Part shown: positions 35,928-43,701 of the stretch, piece after piece
How positions within the stretch are numbered: position 1 is the first letter of the stretch
Layout of the letters: every line of letters begins with the position of its first letter
From: CAZBQJ01 sp964494085
GTDB lineage: Bacteria > Patescibacteriota > Gracilibacteria > UBA1369
Length of the DNA: 64,000 bases
Assembly (NCBI GenBank): GCA_964494085.1
Contig: CAZBQJ010000002.1
Span: 124,001-188,000 of the forward strand
Reading direction: 5' to 3'
Program-made: the position numbers and the translations under genes
Notes under the pieces: generated by a model
Told to the model about the DNA's origin: nothing
The model's database searches: none
The model's input: only the letters and a program-made list of their open reading frames with translations

Positions 35928-36004
35928 TGGTCGGGGAGCAGGGACTTGAACCCTGGACCTCCTGGTCCCAAACCAGGCGCGCTAGCCAACTGCGCTACAC
36001 CCCG
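35928..36004 (-). tRNA. tRNA-Pro, anticodon TGG
   Basis: Minus strand: CGGGGTG acceptor start, D arm AGCGCAGTTGGCTAGCGC, anticodon arm CCTGG-TTTGGGA-CCAGG giving anticodon TGG, T arm CAGGG-TTCAAGT-CCCTG, and encoded CCA end. The acceptor has one U-U mismatch at the sixth pair. It starts immediately at the right edge of the N run. Confidence 0.93.
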
Positions 36005-36126
36005 ACAGTGTTTTTAGCCTTGTTTAAAATTAGAAACCGACTGCACAAAGCGCCAAAATTCTAAGGTAACCCCTCACTCAAGTCAAACTAATTTCCTAAA
36101 CCGAAGATTCACGCTATTCTATACAT

Positions 36127-36699
36127 ATGTATATTTCCTACCATCAAATCCCTGGCTCCAAAGTATATGATAGCGATGGGCATTTAATCACCCGCCTTAC
36201 CCGGCTTCTGATTGATCCGGACAATGGTCGAATTTTGGCTTTAGAGACTACTTTAAAGGGGCCTCATTTGCTTTCACCACAGGACATCCTTTCCTGGAAA
36301 CGACACTATCTGACTCTTGGACAACAGTATGAGTTCCATTCCCCTGCCGATTTGGTGCGGGTTCAAAAATTACTAAAATTCCAACAGCCCTTTCTCATCG
36401 GCAAAAAGGTCCGCACTGAAAATGGAACATTTCTGGGGACAGTCCAGGATTTCAGTATAGATACTAATCGTTTTATCTTGGCCAGTATTTCAGTTCAAAA
36501 AAGGATTTTTTTATGGAAAAAGCAAACTCTCTTAATCCATCAATCCCAAATCGTCGAAATTAAATCTGAAGAAATCATAGTTAAAGATACTTTGGTCACA
36601 CTTCCCGTTCGCCAAAACTCTCTCGGTAAATTTGGTTTACGAAGGTCTCCCACCTTGGACCAGGCATTATGCGAGCCTGTAGACCATACATCTCCTTAA
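36127..36699 (+). CDS. PRC-barrel domain protein
   Basis: 190 residues with two PRC-barrel-like beta domains: YHQIPGSKVYDSDGHLI with LIDPDNGRILAL (about 5-80), and FLIGKKVRTENGTFLGTV with FSIDTNRFILASISV (about 90-155). PRC-barrels mediate protein or RNA contacts; the exact role here is unknown. The last 104 bases are convergent and antisense to the 3' end of ybeY, so the two transcripts must overlap. Confidence 0.78.
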   Translation: MYISYHQIPGSKVYDSDGHLITRLTRLLIDPDNGRILALETTLKGPHLLSPQDILSWKRHYLTLGQQYEFHSPADLVRVQKLLKFQQPFLIGKKVRTENGTFLGTVQDFSIDTNRFILASISVQKRIFLWKKQTLLIHQSQIVEIKSEEIIVKDTLVTLPVRQNSLGKFGLRRSPTLDQALCEPVDHTSP

Positions 36700-37093
36700 A
36701 GTCAAACTCCTTTTCATGGTCATAACCAAACACATGTAGTAAAGCATGGACAAAAAGGAATTCTATTTCATCCTTCCAATCAACTCCATGTTCAACAGCT
36801 TGTTTCTTTGCCGTTAAAGGCTCTAAAAATATTTGTCCGACCAAGTCATCCTTGGGGAACCGATTCTCCCCCATAAACGAAAATGACAGCACATCGGTCA
36901 CTTTATCTTGGTGTCTGAAATCTTTATTAATTTTACGGATTGCTTCTCTATCTACATAATTTAGCTCCAGCCGTCCAGCCAGATCATTTTTACCTAGAAT
37001 CTCCAGAGTCATTTTCAGCCATTTTTGTAATTGTAGATTGGTGGGCAGTTTCACTCCGGCCAGGTTTTGTTTCTCCAATTTTAACATTTCCAT
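36596..37093 (-). CDS. ybeY: Endoribonuclease YbeY (rRNA maturation factor)
   Basis: Zinc-dependent RNase needed for 16S rRNA 3'-end maturation and ribosome quality control. The 165-residue protein has INKDFRHQDKVTDVLSF (family: NxxxRxxDxxTDVLSF) and the metal motif HALLHVFGYDH with H116, H120 and H126. A C-terminal extension of about 25 residues beyond the usual end (PGPRWETFVNQIYRESFGEREV region) is the part that overlaps the convergent PRC-barrel gene. Next to a TrmH-type methyltransferase, 4 bases away. Confidence 0.92.
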   Translation of the reverse strand: MEMLKLEKQNLAGVKLPTNLQLQKWLKMTLEILGKNDLAGRLELNYVDREAIRKINKDFRHQDKVTDVLSFSFMGENRFPKDDLVGQIFLEPLTAKKQAVEHGVDWKDEIEFLFVHALLHVFGYDHEKEFDFKEMYGLQARIMPGPRWETFVNQIYRESFGEREV

Positions 37094-37097
37094 CAGA

Positions 37098-37625
37098 TTA
37101 TTGTTGTCCCGCTATTTCATAAGCCACAATTGCTGTCGCTGTCGCCACATTCAACGAATTGGCTCTCCCCAGCATCGGTATATCTATAGCTCCATCACAG
37201 CATGCCAAAATATTCTCATTTATACCATCTATTTCATTCCCCACAACTAATGCCAGTGGTAATTCGTATTTGGTTTTTCTGTAGTTCTTCGACTGATCAG
37301 TTAGCTCCAAAGCCCAAATCGACTTACCTTCTGAGCGTAGTTTCTTTAGGCAATCTGCAGTTTCTTCAAAATATTCCCAGGGAACTGTTTCTACAGCCCC
37401 CAACGCGACCTTTTCAATTTCTTTATTCGGCGGTTTCCCACAAATCCCACAAAGATAAATCTTTTCGATCAACAGTCCATCAGCAGTACGAAAAATAGAG
37501 CCGATATTGTATAGGCTCCTCACATTGTCCAATACCAAAGCCAGCGGCAGTCTTCTCATGGCTTTAACTTTTTCAACGCTGGGTTTAGAACGTAATATTT
37601 CCTGATGTGTCAGCTTGTGGATCAC
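37098..37625 (-). CDS. TrmH/SpoU family RNA 2'-O-methyltransferase
   Basis: SAM-dependent methyltransferase of the SPOUT (trefoil-knot) class acting on rRNA or tRNA ribose. All three motifs are present: NVRSLYNIGSIFRTAD (motif 1), LALVVGNEIDGI (motif 2) and IPMLGRANSLNVATATAIVAYE (motif 3). 175 residues from a GTG at 37625, which overlaps the SLH gene by 41 bases; a later Met at residue 22 is an alternative start. Target nucleotide unknown. Confidence 0.9.
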   Translation of the reverse strand: MIHKLTHQEILRSKPSVEKVKAMRRLPLALVLDNVRSLYNIGSIFRTADGLLIEKIYLCGICGKPPNKEIEKVALGAVETVPWEYFEETADCLKKLRSEGKSIWALELTDQSKNYRKTKYELPLALVVGNEIDGINENILACCDGAIDIPMLGRANSLNVATATAIVAYEIAGQQ

Positions 37626-38307
37626 TTTGTCTATAGTTATTTGCCCATGACGACGTCTGTCTACTGGCGACTATCTTATTCGCATTTTCCAATAAATTCA
37701 AAAATTCAGTTTTGCTCATCCCCTGTTCCGCCTGATCTACCGAAACGTGTTGCCAAAAGCCATTACTCTCGGCTGCCGCTAAATATCTGCCATACCACCA
37801 TCTCTGACTATCCAGATTAAATACTAGCCAATTTTTAGTCGGTTGGTCAGTCTTGGCCAATTCAAATTTTTCTTTCCAATCCATCACATTGGTGGCACCC
37901 AACGCCAATTTCAAAGCTTCCACTCTGGTAATCGGCTGTTCCGGCCGAAAAGGACTATTTTCCTCTTCAAAATAACCTCGGACCAAATCCAATTCAGAAG
38001 CCATATTGATAGACTTGTAATAACGATAGGCTGGATAAACATCAGGATACAATATCAGCGGATCCAGTCTGATCGGGAAATTGGTTCTTGTACTGAAAGT
38101 AAACAAACATAAGCCAATATCTTCCTGGCATTCTGTCAGGAACCTTTGGTTATTCTTTTCCAGGTTTAAATATTTTACCGTTAAATCAGTGGCTTCTCCA
38201 CGGCTCAATCCACTGGTTTCTTGTGCCGTTACAGTTGTCGCAAAAAACATCGCCAGGGAAACCACTAAGCTTAACTTCAACGCCAAATTATACAGATCTT
38301 TTTTCAA
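37585..38307 (-). CDS. Secreted SLH-domain-like protein
   Basis: 240 residues with a signal peptide (basic start, hydrophobic 9-26, cleavage near TVTAQE). The S-layer-homology-like segment ENSPFRPEQPITRVEALKLALGA is near 115-140. A flanking region with DLVRGYF and a later YLAAAESNGFW fits partial SLH repeats. SLH domains attach proteins to cell-wall polymers, so this is probably a cell-surface protein. The stop lies within the start of the trmH-like gene. Confidence 0.72.
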   Translation of the reverse strand: MKKDLYNLALKLSLVVSLAMFFATTVTAQETSGLSRGEATDLTVKYLNLEKNNQRFLTECQEDIGLCLFTFSTRTNFPIRLDPLILYPDVYPAYRYYKSINMASELDLVRGYFEEENSPFRPEQPITRVEALKLALGATNVMDWKEKFELAKTDQPTKNWLVFNLDSQRWWYGRYLAAAESNGFWQHVSVDQAEQGMSKTEFLNLLENANKIVASRQTSSWANNYRQSDPQADTSGNITF

Positions 38308-38453
38308 TGTTTTTGTTTGTTTGCCACGACATTATAATCAAGTTTATTCTCTCAAACAAGCTCACTCTCAATTTTTAATAATTTCTGTCTACAGCTGTCC
38401 AATGGCTTCATGGAGGGAGTAAAAACGACCTGTCAATACTTGTCATGTCGAGA

Positions 38454-38742
38454 CTAGACAGGTGTCTAGCTGTGTCCCTTTTATTGCCAGTCTTTGTCTA
38501 TATAGGTGTTCGCTGTCCGTTAGGACTGAGCCATGGCTTGCAATAGAGGAATATAAATTGGTTTAAAATTCTCAAAAAGATATTGTCTATCGACTTCTAT
38601 AGACGTCACTTCGATATGTCTATACTTGTCGAAGTGACTCGATGGGTAGTTTCTCAAATTAGGCTCTGAGAAGGGTAGTATTCCTCGACAGTCGTCCATA
38701 GACGACTGTCGACATTTTTTATCGATGTCTATAGACATCGAT
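38454..38742. promoter_or_regulatory. Cluster of palindromes and GTCTAT motifs (operator or centromere-like region)
   Basis: In the 481-base gap 38308-38788 there is a dense set of inverted repeats: CTAGACA-GG-TGTCTAG (38454-38469); GTCACTTCGA/TCGAAGTGAC with a 14-base loop (38605-38638); the palindrome TCTATAGA (38596-38603); TCGACAGTCGTC/GACGACTGTCGA with a 4-base loop (38685-38712); and a perfect 22-base palindrome centred on TCTATAGA (38721-38742). GTCTAT or its complement recurs at least six times. The last palindrome overlaps the expected -35 position of the adjacent HTH gene. Confidence 0.75.
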
Positions 38743-38754
38743 AGGCGTCTCGAA

Positions 38755-38760
38755 TATACT
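38755..38760 (+). promoter_or_regulatory. -10 box (TATACT) of the HTH gene
   Basis: TATACT 28 bases before the ATG at 38789. A -35 at the standard distance would fall inside the 22-base palindrome, suggesting control by the protein that binds it. Confidence 0.45.
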
Positions 38761-38788
38761 GTCTTCTGAGTCCAGCTAATCAATTTTT

Positions 38789-39397
38789 ATGGCCAATGTA
38801 ATTGACCGCAAACAGGCAGCCGAAATGCTCAATGTATCTATTCGTACAATCGATCGATATATTCAAAAAGGTACCTTGCAAAAGGAGGAAATTAATGGGC
38901 GTATTTTCTTGCGAACAGGGGATTTGAAACCTCTTCTTGAGCAAAAAAAGCTCCAAGACAAATACCTTTCTGAACTATCCTCTGAACAGTCGGTCGAATT
39001 ATCTTATGCTCAGGACGAAGAGGAAGGGGATAGTGATATTTACAAGAGATTATATGAAGAGCTACAGGAAGAATTGAAAACGAAGCAGGAACGACTGGAA
39101 GGCGCTAATTATCGTGTAGGTCAATTGGAAGGTCTTTTAAAGGAATCAGTTCCTCTACTAGATTACCGCAAAGCCTTGGCCCTGGAAGCGGAGAAACGCG
39201 AAGAGATCGAAGATTTATTGAAAACCTTCGAAAAAGATAATGAGATGCTTAATCATACAATTGATTCCAAAAGTACAGAGGTAACACATTTGTCAAAAAA
39301 ACTAGAGTCGGAAAGGTTCAATAAAAAGGTTTTTATCATTATCTTGATTGTCCTTTTCTTACTCCAGCCATTGTGGCTTATCTTTCCTGTTTCATAG
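38789..39397 (+). CDS. Membrane-anchored HTH protein with coiled coil
   Basis: 202 residues. N-terminal excisionase/MerR-like helix-turn-helix (residues 3-52: DRKQAAEMLNVSIRTIDRYI, then a wing with NGRIFLRTGDLKPLL), an acidic linker, a coiled coil (about 85-175), and one C-terminal membrane helix (about 180-198). The layout would hold DNA at the membrane. It directly follows a cluster of palindromes that are candidate binding sites, so autoregulation or DNA anchoring is plausible. Function is inferred, not known. Its end overlaps the convergent DUF881 gene by 20 bases. Confidence 0.75.
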   Translation: MANVIDRKQAAEMLNVSIRTIDRYIQKGTLQKEEINGRIFLRTGDLKPLLEQKKLQDKYLSELSSEQSVELSYAQDEEEGDSDIYKRLYEELQEELKTKQERLEGANYRVGQLEGLLKESVPLLDYRKALALEAEKREEIEDLLKTFEKDNEMLNHTIDSKSTEVTHLSKKLESERFNKKVFIIILIVLFLLQPLWLIFPVS

Positions 39398-40037
39398 CAG
39401 GTAAATCCAGGCTGTCAACTTCACTGACAGTTATCTGTACTTCAGGTTTATAAGCTTGAATTCTGGAGACAATTCCACCGGTTTGTTTGATTGAATTAGC
39501 CAAGGTTTTTGGGGCGCCAATAACTTCGAAATGAAATGGCGCAGTCAATATATCTCCTCCCAGCAATATCTGGCCATTAGGGATAGTATCAAAACCCATA
39601 TTTTCCGGAATTACTCTTAGGCCATTGATACTAATTACTTCAGCTCCGGCCGAATCTAATTCATTCAATAAATCCGTAAACCAGATCGCCTCCAATTCAC
39701 CATTGATATCAATTTGAATACCCGGTCCTTTCGCCGGCAATTCACCCGCTAACACCTGGTATTTGATAATATCGTTTTTAATACTGTTCAAAACCATTTC
39801 TTTATTGTTACTGTCCGAGAGTTCTTTCTGTAATTCACTGATTTGATCTCGCAAACCCTGATTACTTTGTTTGATTATTTCAATTTCTCGAAAAATATTT
39901 ACGCGACTTTCCCGGTTGTAAAAGGCATTTGCCCGGGAAAACGATTTAGACTGAAATGAAAACAATCCACCCATCAGCAGACCGGTACCCAGCATAAAGA
40001 CGGCTCTCCACAAATTGTTTTGATTAATTTTGGGCAT
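39378..40037 (-). CDS. DUF881 family membrane protein (second of pair)
   Basis: 219 residues from the ATG at 40037 (chosen because an earlier in-frame ATG at 40076 would overlap the upstream gene by 53 bases). An N-terminal membrane helix (about 11-30), a coiled coil (about 45-80), then the DUF881 domain with GPGIQIDINGELEAIWFTDLLNELDSAGAEVISINGLRV. DUF881 proteins are often found in cell-division or envelope gene groups; the biochemical role is unknown. Likely co-transcribed with the upstream paralogue, murD and murL. Confidence 0.78.
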   Translation of the reverse strand: MPKINQNNLWRAVFMLGTGLLMGGLFSFQSKSFSRANAFYNRESRVNIFREIEIIKQSNQGLRDQISELQKELSDSNNKEMVLNSIKNDIIKYQVLAGELPAKGPGIQIDINGELEAIWFTDLLNELDSAGAEVISINGLRVIPENMGFDTIPNGQILLGGDILTAPFHFEVIGAPKTLANSIKQTGGIVSRIQAYKPEVQITVSEVDSLDLPAMKQER

Positions 40038-40740
40038 ATTTAAACAAGTAATCTCCATCATAGGCAGGTAGGACAATCTCTTTTAATTTCTCCACCTGAA
40101 AGCCGATCTCCTTTTTTTTGATCCGATCATAGAGATCAGGATAGGCATGCCGGTCACTCAGTCGATTGGCTATCAGTTCGACATCACCGACAACCTCTAA
40201 TTCAAATGGGGCGGCAACTTTGACCTTATTTACCAGGACTTCACTGCCCAGCGCATTAATCGTACTGTTCAATGCCAATCTTTGCCCATTGATACTCAGG
40301 CCGGCTACTCTCGCAGTATGAAGCAGGTTTACCAAGTCGCGCAGATCAGCTGCATGGATCAGACCGGAGTTCTCATCAGTCCTTTTGGTCGCTCCATCGG
40401 TCAGAGTAATTTTTAACCCGGCACCACGCAGTATAGTGAGACTTAATTTTTGCTTTAATTGATCAAGTATTTCCAATTTTGCCTGAGCGGCAGTCAGAGC
40501 CAGTTTCTGTCGGTTATCCTCAATTTGTTGGCGTAAACTGACAGTCGTCGCTTTGAGATTTGTTCTATCTTGATCAAAACTGGCCAATAGGTCATTTTGG
40601 GCATTTAATTCATCTACCAGATAAGAGTTTGCTATGACTGAACTCTGGAATTGCGCAGACACCAAAAAACCTATCAGTAATCCCGCCAGGATAAAGCTTA
40701 TAATTAAGGCGTTAAAAGATTTAAAGGCTTTCCAATTCAT
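40024..40740 (-). CDS. DUF881 family membrane protein (first of pair)
   Basis: 238 residues: membrane helix (about 12-30), coiled coil (about 42-90), and a DUF881 domain with GAGLKITLTDG, DLRDLVNLLHTARVAGLSINGQRL and a C-terminal VVGDVELIANRL. Paralogue of the next gene. Lies 32 bases downstream of murD on the same strand, placing the pair in a cell-wall gene group. Confidence 0.78.
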   Translation of the reverse strand: MNWKAFKSFNALIISFILAGLLIGFLVSAQFQSSVIANSYLVDELNAQNDLLASFDQDRTNLKATTVSLRQQIEDNRQKLALTAAQAKLEILDQLKQKLSLTILRGAGLKITLTDGATKRTDENSGLIHAADLRDLVNLLHTARVAGLSINGQRLALNSTINALGSEVLVNKVKVAAPFELEVVGDVELIANRLSDRHAYPDLYDRIKKKEIGFQVEKLKEIVLPAYDGDYLFKYAQN

Positions 40741-40772
40741 GCCACAATTTTAAAATATAATCTTCAGCAACG

Positions 40773-42266
40773 CTAGTGATTCCGAACAGCTTCTTTGAAT
40801 TGCCGACCACGGTCTTCGAAATTAATAAATAAATTATAGCTGGGAGAGGCGCAGGACAGTAGGCAAATCGTATTTTCCGGACTTAATTCAAAGGCTTTAT
40901 CTACACATGTCTTTAGATTATCAGCAAAAATTATCAACGGGCTGTATCCTCCTCCCGACTCTATTATCCGGTTAATTGCTTCAGCAATAGCCTTTCCTGT
41001 TTCGGGTAGCAAAATCAGATTTTTAAGGCCTGCCTCGATTATTTTTTCAGCTAATTGTTCAAACCGATACCCTCTATCCAAACCACCGGCAATCAATGTA
41101 GAAATCGGTTGATGTCTTCTCAGTGCGTCAATCGCCGCAATTGTCGATTCGGGAGTTGTTGAAATCGCATCATTATAAAAACTGATCCCCTCATAAATCC
41201 CTACCAATTCCAAGCGATGTTCCAAAGGTTGAAATTCTCTTATAGCCTCTTTTACTGTAGGCATTGGTACATCCAATAATTTTGCCACTTCATAAACTGC
41301 CAGGATATTTTCCAAATTATGGCGTCCCTTCAATTTAATATTCTTTTCCTCGGCAATTATTTCTCCATCTGCTTGAGCCGAAATCTCTAAATCTTTTTCA
41401 ATAATTTTACTTCTGCTGCCATCATTAAATGGTTTAATGATAGGTGAATCCACAGCCTTCAAAAAGGCTTTTTGGTAATCCTGTAAATAATTTTTTAAAG
41501 TCGAATTTCCGGCGTTATAGACAATTGCCAAATTCTTTTTAGGATGAGCAATTAATTGCATTTTTGCCTGAAAATATTGTTCCAATGATCCGTGATAGTC
41601 GAGATGATCAGGGAAAAAACTCACCAGTACGGCGATATCGGGCGCGCCGCCGGAGATTCTCGACGTGCGGTCATCATAGTTGCCACCGCCGGAGATTCTC
41701 GACGTGCGGTCATCATAGTTGCCACCGCCCTGAAAGTCTTCCAATTGGTAGCTGGACATTTCAAAAACGTAAATTTTATCCGCAGAATCATTTTCCAGAT
41801 AGTCCAGGGCGGCGCGCCCGATATTTCCGATTAATTCCACCTGCAAGCCACTTTTCTGCAGTACCTTATAAATCAAACTGGCGGTGGTGCTTTTCCCTTT
41901 CGATCCGGTTACAGCTATTACCTTCCCTTTATTAAGTGAAAAAAACATTCTCGTAGCAGATTCCAATTGCACTCCGCCTCTCGCAGCTTTACTGATTTCG
42001 GGAATCCGAGGATTGATACCGGGGGATTTGATAATCAGATCAAATCGCTCCAGATTTTCCAGATAATCCGGGCCAAGTTGTAATGTAACTCCACTTCTTT
42101 CTAAAATCTCCTTTTCCGCAGCAGAAAAATCAGCTTCACTCCGTCGGTCAGACACTGTGATATCAGCATCTGTAAACATTTTTCGCAGGAATCTCAAAGT
42201 AGCTTGTCCTTCCCGCCCAAAGCCCAGTATCAGTAGTTTTTTGGCTCCCCATTCTCTGATATTCAT
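40773..42266 (-). CDS. murD: UDP-N-acetylmuramoyl-L-alanine--glutamate ligase, likely MurD2 type
   Basis: Adds glutamate to UDP-MurNAc-L-Ala in peptidoglycan synthesis. ATP loop VTGSKGKSTTASLIY, GRHNLENILA, DAISTTPESTIAAI and the C-terminal LIAGGLDRGYRFEQL and LLSCASPSYNLF are all Mur-ligase signatures. It overlaps the murL epimerase gene by 4 bases (ATGA), as in the Xanthomonas MurD2-MurL route, in which L-Glu is added first and epimerised afterwards; I therefore infer L-Glu specificity. Residues encoded by 41649-41726 are a tandem 13-residue duplication (GGGNYDDRTSRIS twice) inserted before PDIAVLVSFF, unusual for the family. Confidence 0.88.
   Translation of the reverse strand: MNIREWGAKKLLILGFGREGQATLRFLRKMFTDADITVSDRRSEADFSAAEKEILERSGVTLQLGPDYLENLERFDLIIKSPGINPRIPEISKAARGGVQLESATRMFFSLNKGKVIAVTGSKGKSTTASLIYKVLQKSGLQVELIGNIGRAALDYLENDSADKIYVFEMSSYQLEDFQGGGNYDDRTSRISGGGNYDDRTSRISGGAPDIAVLVSFFPDHLDYHGSLEQYFQAKMQLIAHPKKNLAIVYNAGNSTLKNYLQDYQKAFLKAVDSPIIKPFNDGSRSKIIEKDLEISAQADGEIIAEEKNIKLKGRHNLENILAVYEVAKLLDVPMPTVKEAIREFQPLEHRLELVGIYEGISFYNDAISTTPESTIAAIDALRRHQPISTLIAGGLDRGYRFEQLAEKIIEAGLKNLILLPETGKAIAEAINRIIESGGGYSPLIIFADNLKTCVDKAFELSPENTICLLSCASPSYNLFINFEDRGRQFKEAVRNH
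41649..41726. repeat. 39-bp tandem duplication inside murD
   Basis: Two exact adjacent copies (41649-41687 and 41688-41726). In frame, so the ligase gains 26 residues in a loop of the central domain. Confidence 0.9.
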
Positions 42267-43630
42267 ACATTTTTAATTAGTTTCCAAAATTCCTCCGGAA
42301 TAAAACCCTGTTCCATGGTTGTCAGCGTTGCGGATTTCAGCTTTTCCCAATTTTCTATTCCCAATTTAGGTTCGATATTTTCAACAAAATAATTCACCAG
42401 AAAATCCTCTTTGTACTCTGGCTTATTACTGAGCATCCATAAGGCCACTTGGCTTTCTTCGGGTGTTCCAACACATTCAAACGGTTTGAAATTTCTTACT
42501 CCTAAAATCTCTTCAAATAATCCCAGTAAATCCTTTCGGTCCAATAAATTTTGGCCAAAAATCTCCAGCATTTTCCGCTTTTCAATGAACGGAGCAAGAA
42601 TCAAAAAAACAAAGGCACATTTTGGACAATCCCCACACCAAAGTCGTGGTTTTATATCCTGGTTAATTTTAAAGTTACCATTACAGCTGGAAAACTTCGT
42701 GGCATATTCAGAAAATTTGGGCAGACCAGCAAAAATTTCAGCTATCCGCAATTCATTCCAAGCACGCAAAAAACTAAAATATTCGATTTCGGTAGAAACA
42801 TTTTTCTGCACATAATCACGAAAATCTTTTTCAAATTCCCCACTTTTCGAATATTGGTGATTAATATCCATATCATGGAAAAGTAATTGTCCGTAGTCAG
42901 CGGATTTTTCCAGTGATAAGACCAAATATTTATAATCACCCAGAATTGACATTACTACCAATAAACATGATATATAAGCCGTTATCGGTACATGACCATT
43001 GTAGGCGCCGGCTTCATTTAAGGAAAACAAACCAGGATCAATTTCACGCCGAACGATTATTCTCGGCTTATCTATAATTTTGGCTGTTTCTCGAATCGGA
43101 CCCGCATCGCGTAATGAAAACAAATCCATTTCAATCTTATTTTTTTTCAATAATTCCGCCGTAACCAGTGAATCCTTTCCACCTCCGATGGGGACCAGCG
43201 CACGATCTGCCAACTGCAGTTTAAGCGGAGTCGAAGCCGGTTTATCGGTAAAGGGGAAGTTAATCAGGCCGCGAAAATCAATTTCATTCCGATAAAAAAA
43301 TTCTCCCAATCCTTTTTGATAAATCTTTTGCCAGAACTCAGCTTGGCCTTTATTCAGCTCCACACCTGCCATCATTTTTGGCAAAAAAGTCTTGTAATAA
43401 CTGATCCCTCCGATCATCAAAAGCATTTCCAGACTTCTTTTCAAAGCCTCTTTATCAACTTTCTCCCATCTTTCAGCGCTGACCGGTATAGTCAGTTTCT
43501 CTATAAAGTTGATTTCCTGATCCAGAGCATAAGCCAATTCAATTTTCAAAACCTGTTCCTCCAGTTGAAATTGATAATCAAAACCCTTAAACCAGAATTT
43601 TTGGTATCTGTTCGCTTGTGCCTGCTCCAT
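42263..43630 (-). CDS. murL: UDP-MurNAc-L-Ala-L-Glu epimerase (MurL)
   Basis: MurL uses ATP to invert the terminal L-Glu of UDP-MurNAc-L-Ala-L-Glu to D-Glu, replacing glutamate racemase. The 455-residue protein has the PP-loop-like VPIGGGKDSLVTAELL near 147-162, NEAGAYNGHVPITAYIS, a cluster with LWCGDCPKCAFVFLIL (Cys pair) and ECVGTPEESQVALW near the end, consistent with the MurL family. Coupled to the downstream murD by a 4-base overlap, which supports the assignment. Confidence 0.82.
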   Translation of the reverse strand: MEQAQANRYQKFWFKGFDYQFQLEEQVLKIELAYALDQEINFIEKLTIPVSAERWEKVDKEALKRSLEMLLMIGGISYYKTFLPKMMAGVELNKGQAEFWQKIYQKGLGEFFYRNEIDFRGLINFPFTDKPASTPLKLQLADRALVPIGGGKDSLVTAELLKKNKIEMDLFSLRDAGPIRETAKIIDKPRIIVRREIDPGLFSLNEAGAYNGHVPITAYISCLLVVMSILGDYKYLVLSLEKSADYGQLLFHDMDINHQYSKSGEFEKDFRDYVQKNVSTEIEYFSFLRAWNELRIAEIFAGLPKFSEYATKFSSCNGNFKINQDIKPRLWCGDCPKCAFVFLILAPFIEKRKMLEIFGQNLLDRKDLLGLFEEILGVRNFKPFECVGTPEESQVALWMLSNKPEYKEDFLVNYFVENIEPKLGIENWEKLKSATLTTMEQGFIPEEFWKLIKNV

Positions 43631-43701
43631 TTCTGCTTATATTTGCCAATTAATCAGATTCTATATTACCATAAACCAGCAAAAATCTATATCACCAGCA
43701 A

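Noticed and set aside
35729..36064. Open frames crossing the N run
   Set aside because: They exist only because N codons are not stops; the sequence is tandem repeat, gap and tRNA.
38520..38783. 87-codon open frame on the minus strand in the palindromic region
   Set aside because: It consists largely of translated inverted repeats, has no ribosome site, and its sequence is better explained as a regulatory/palindromic region.
41564..41935. Plus-strand open frame with a repeated peptide across murD
   Set aside because: It is the antisense shadow of the 39-bp duplication inside murD.
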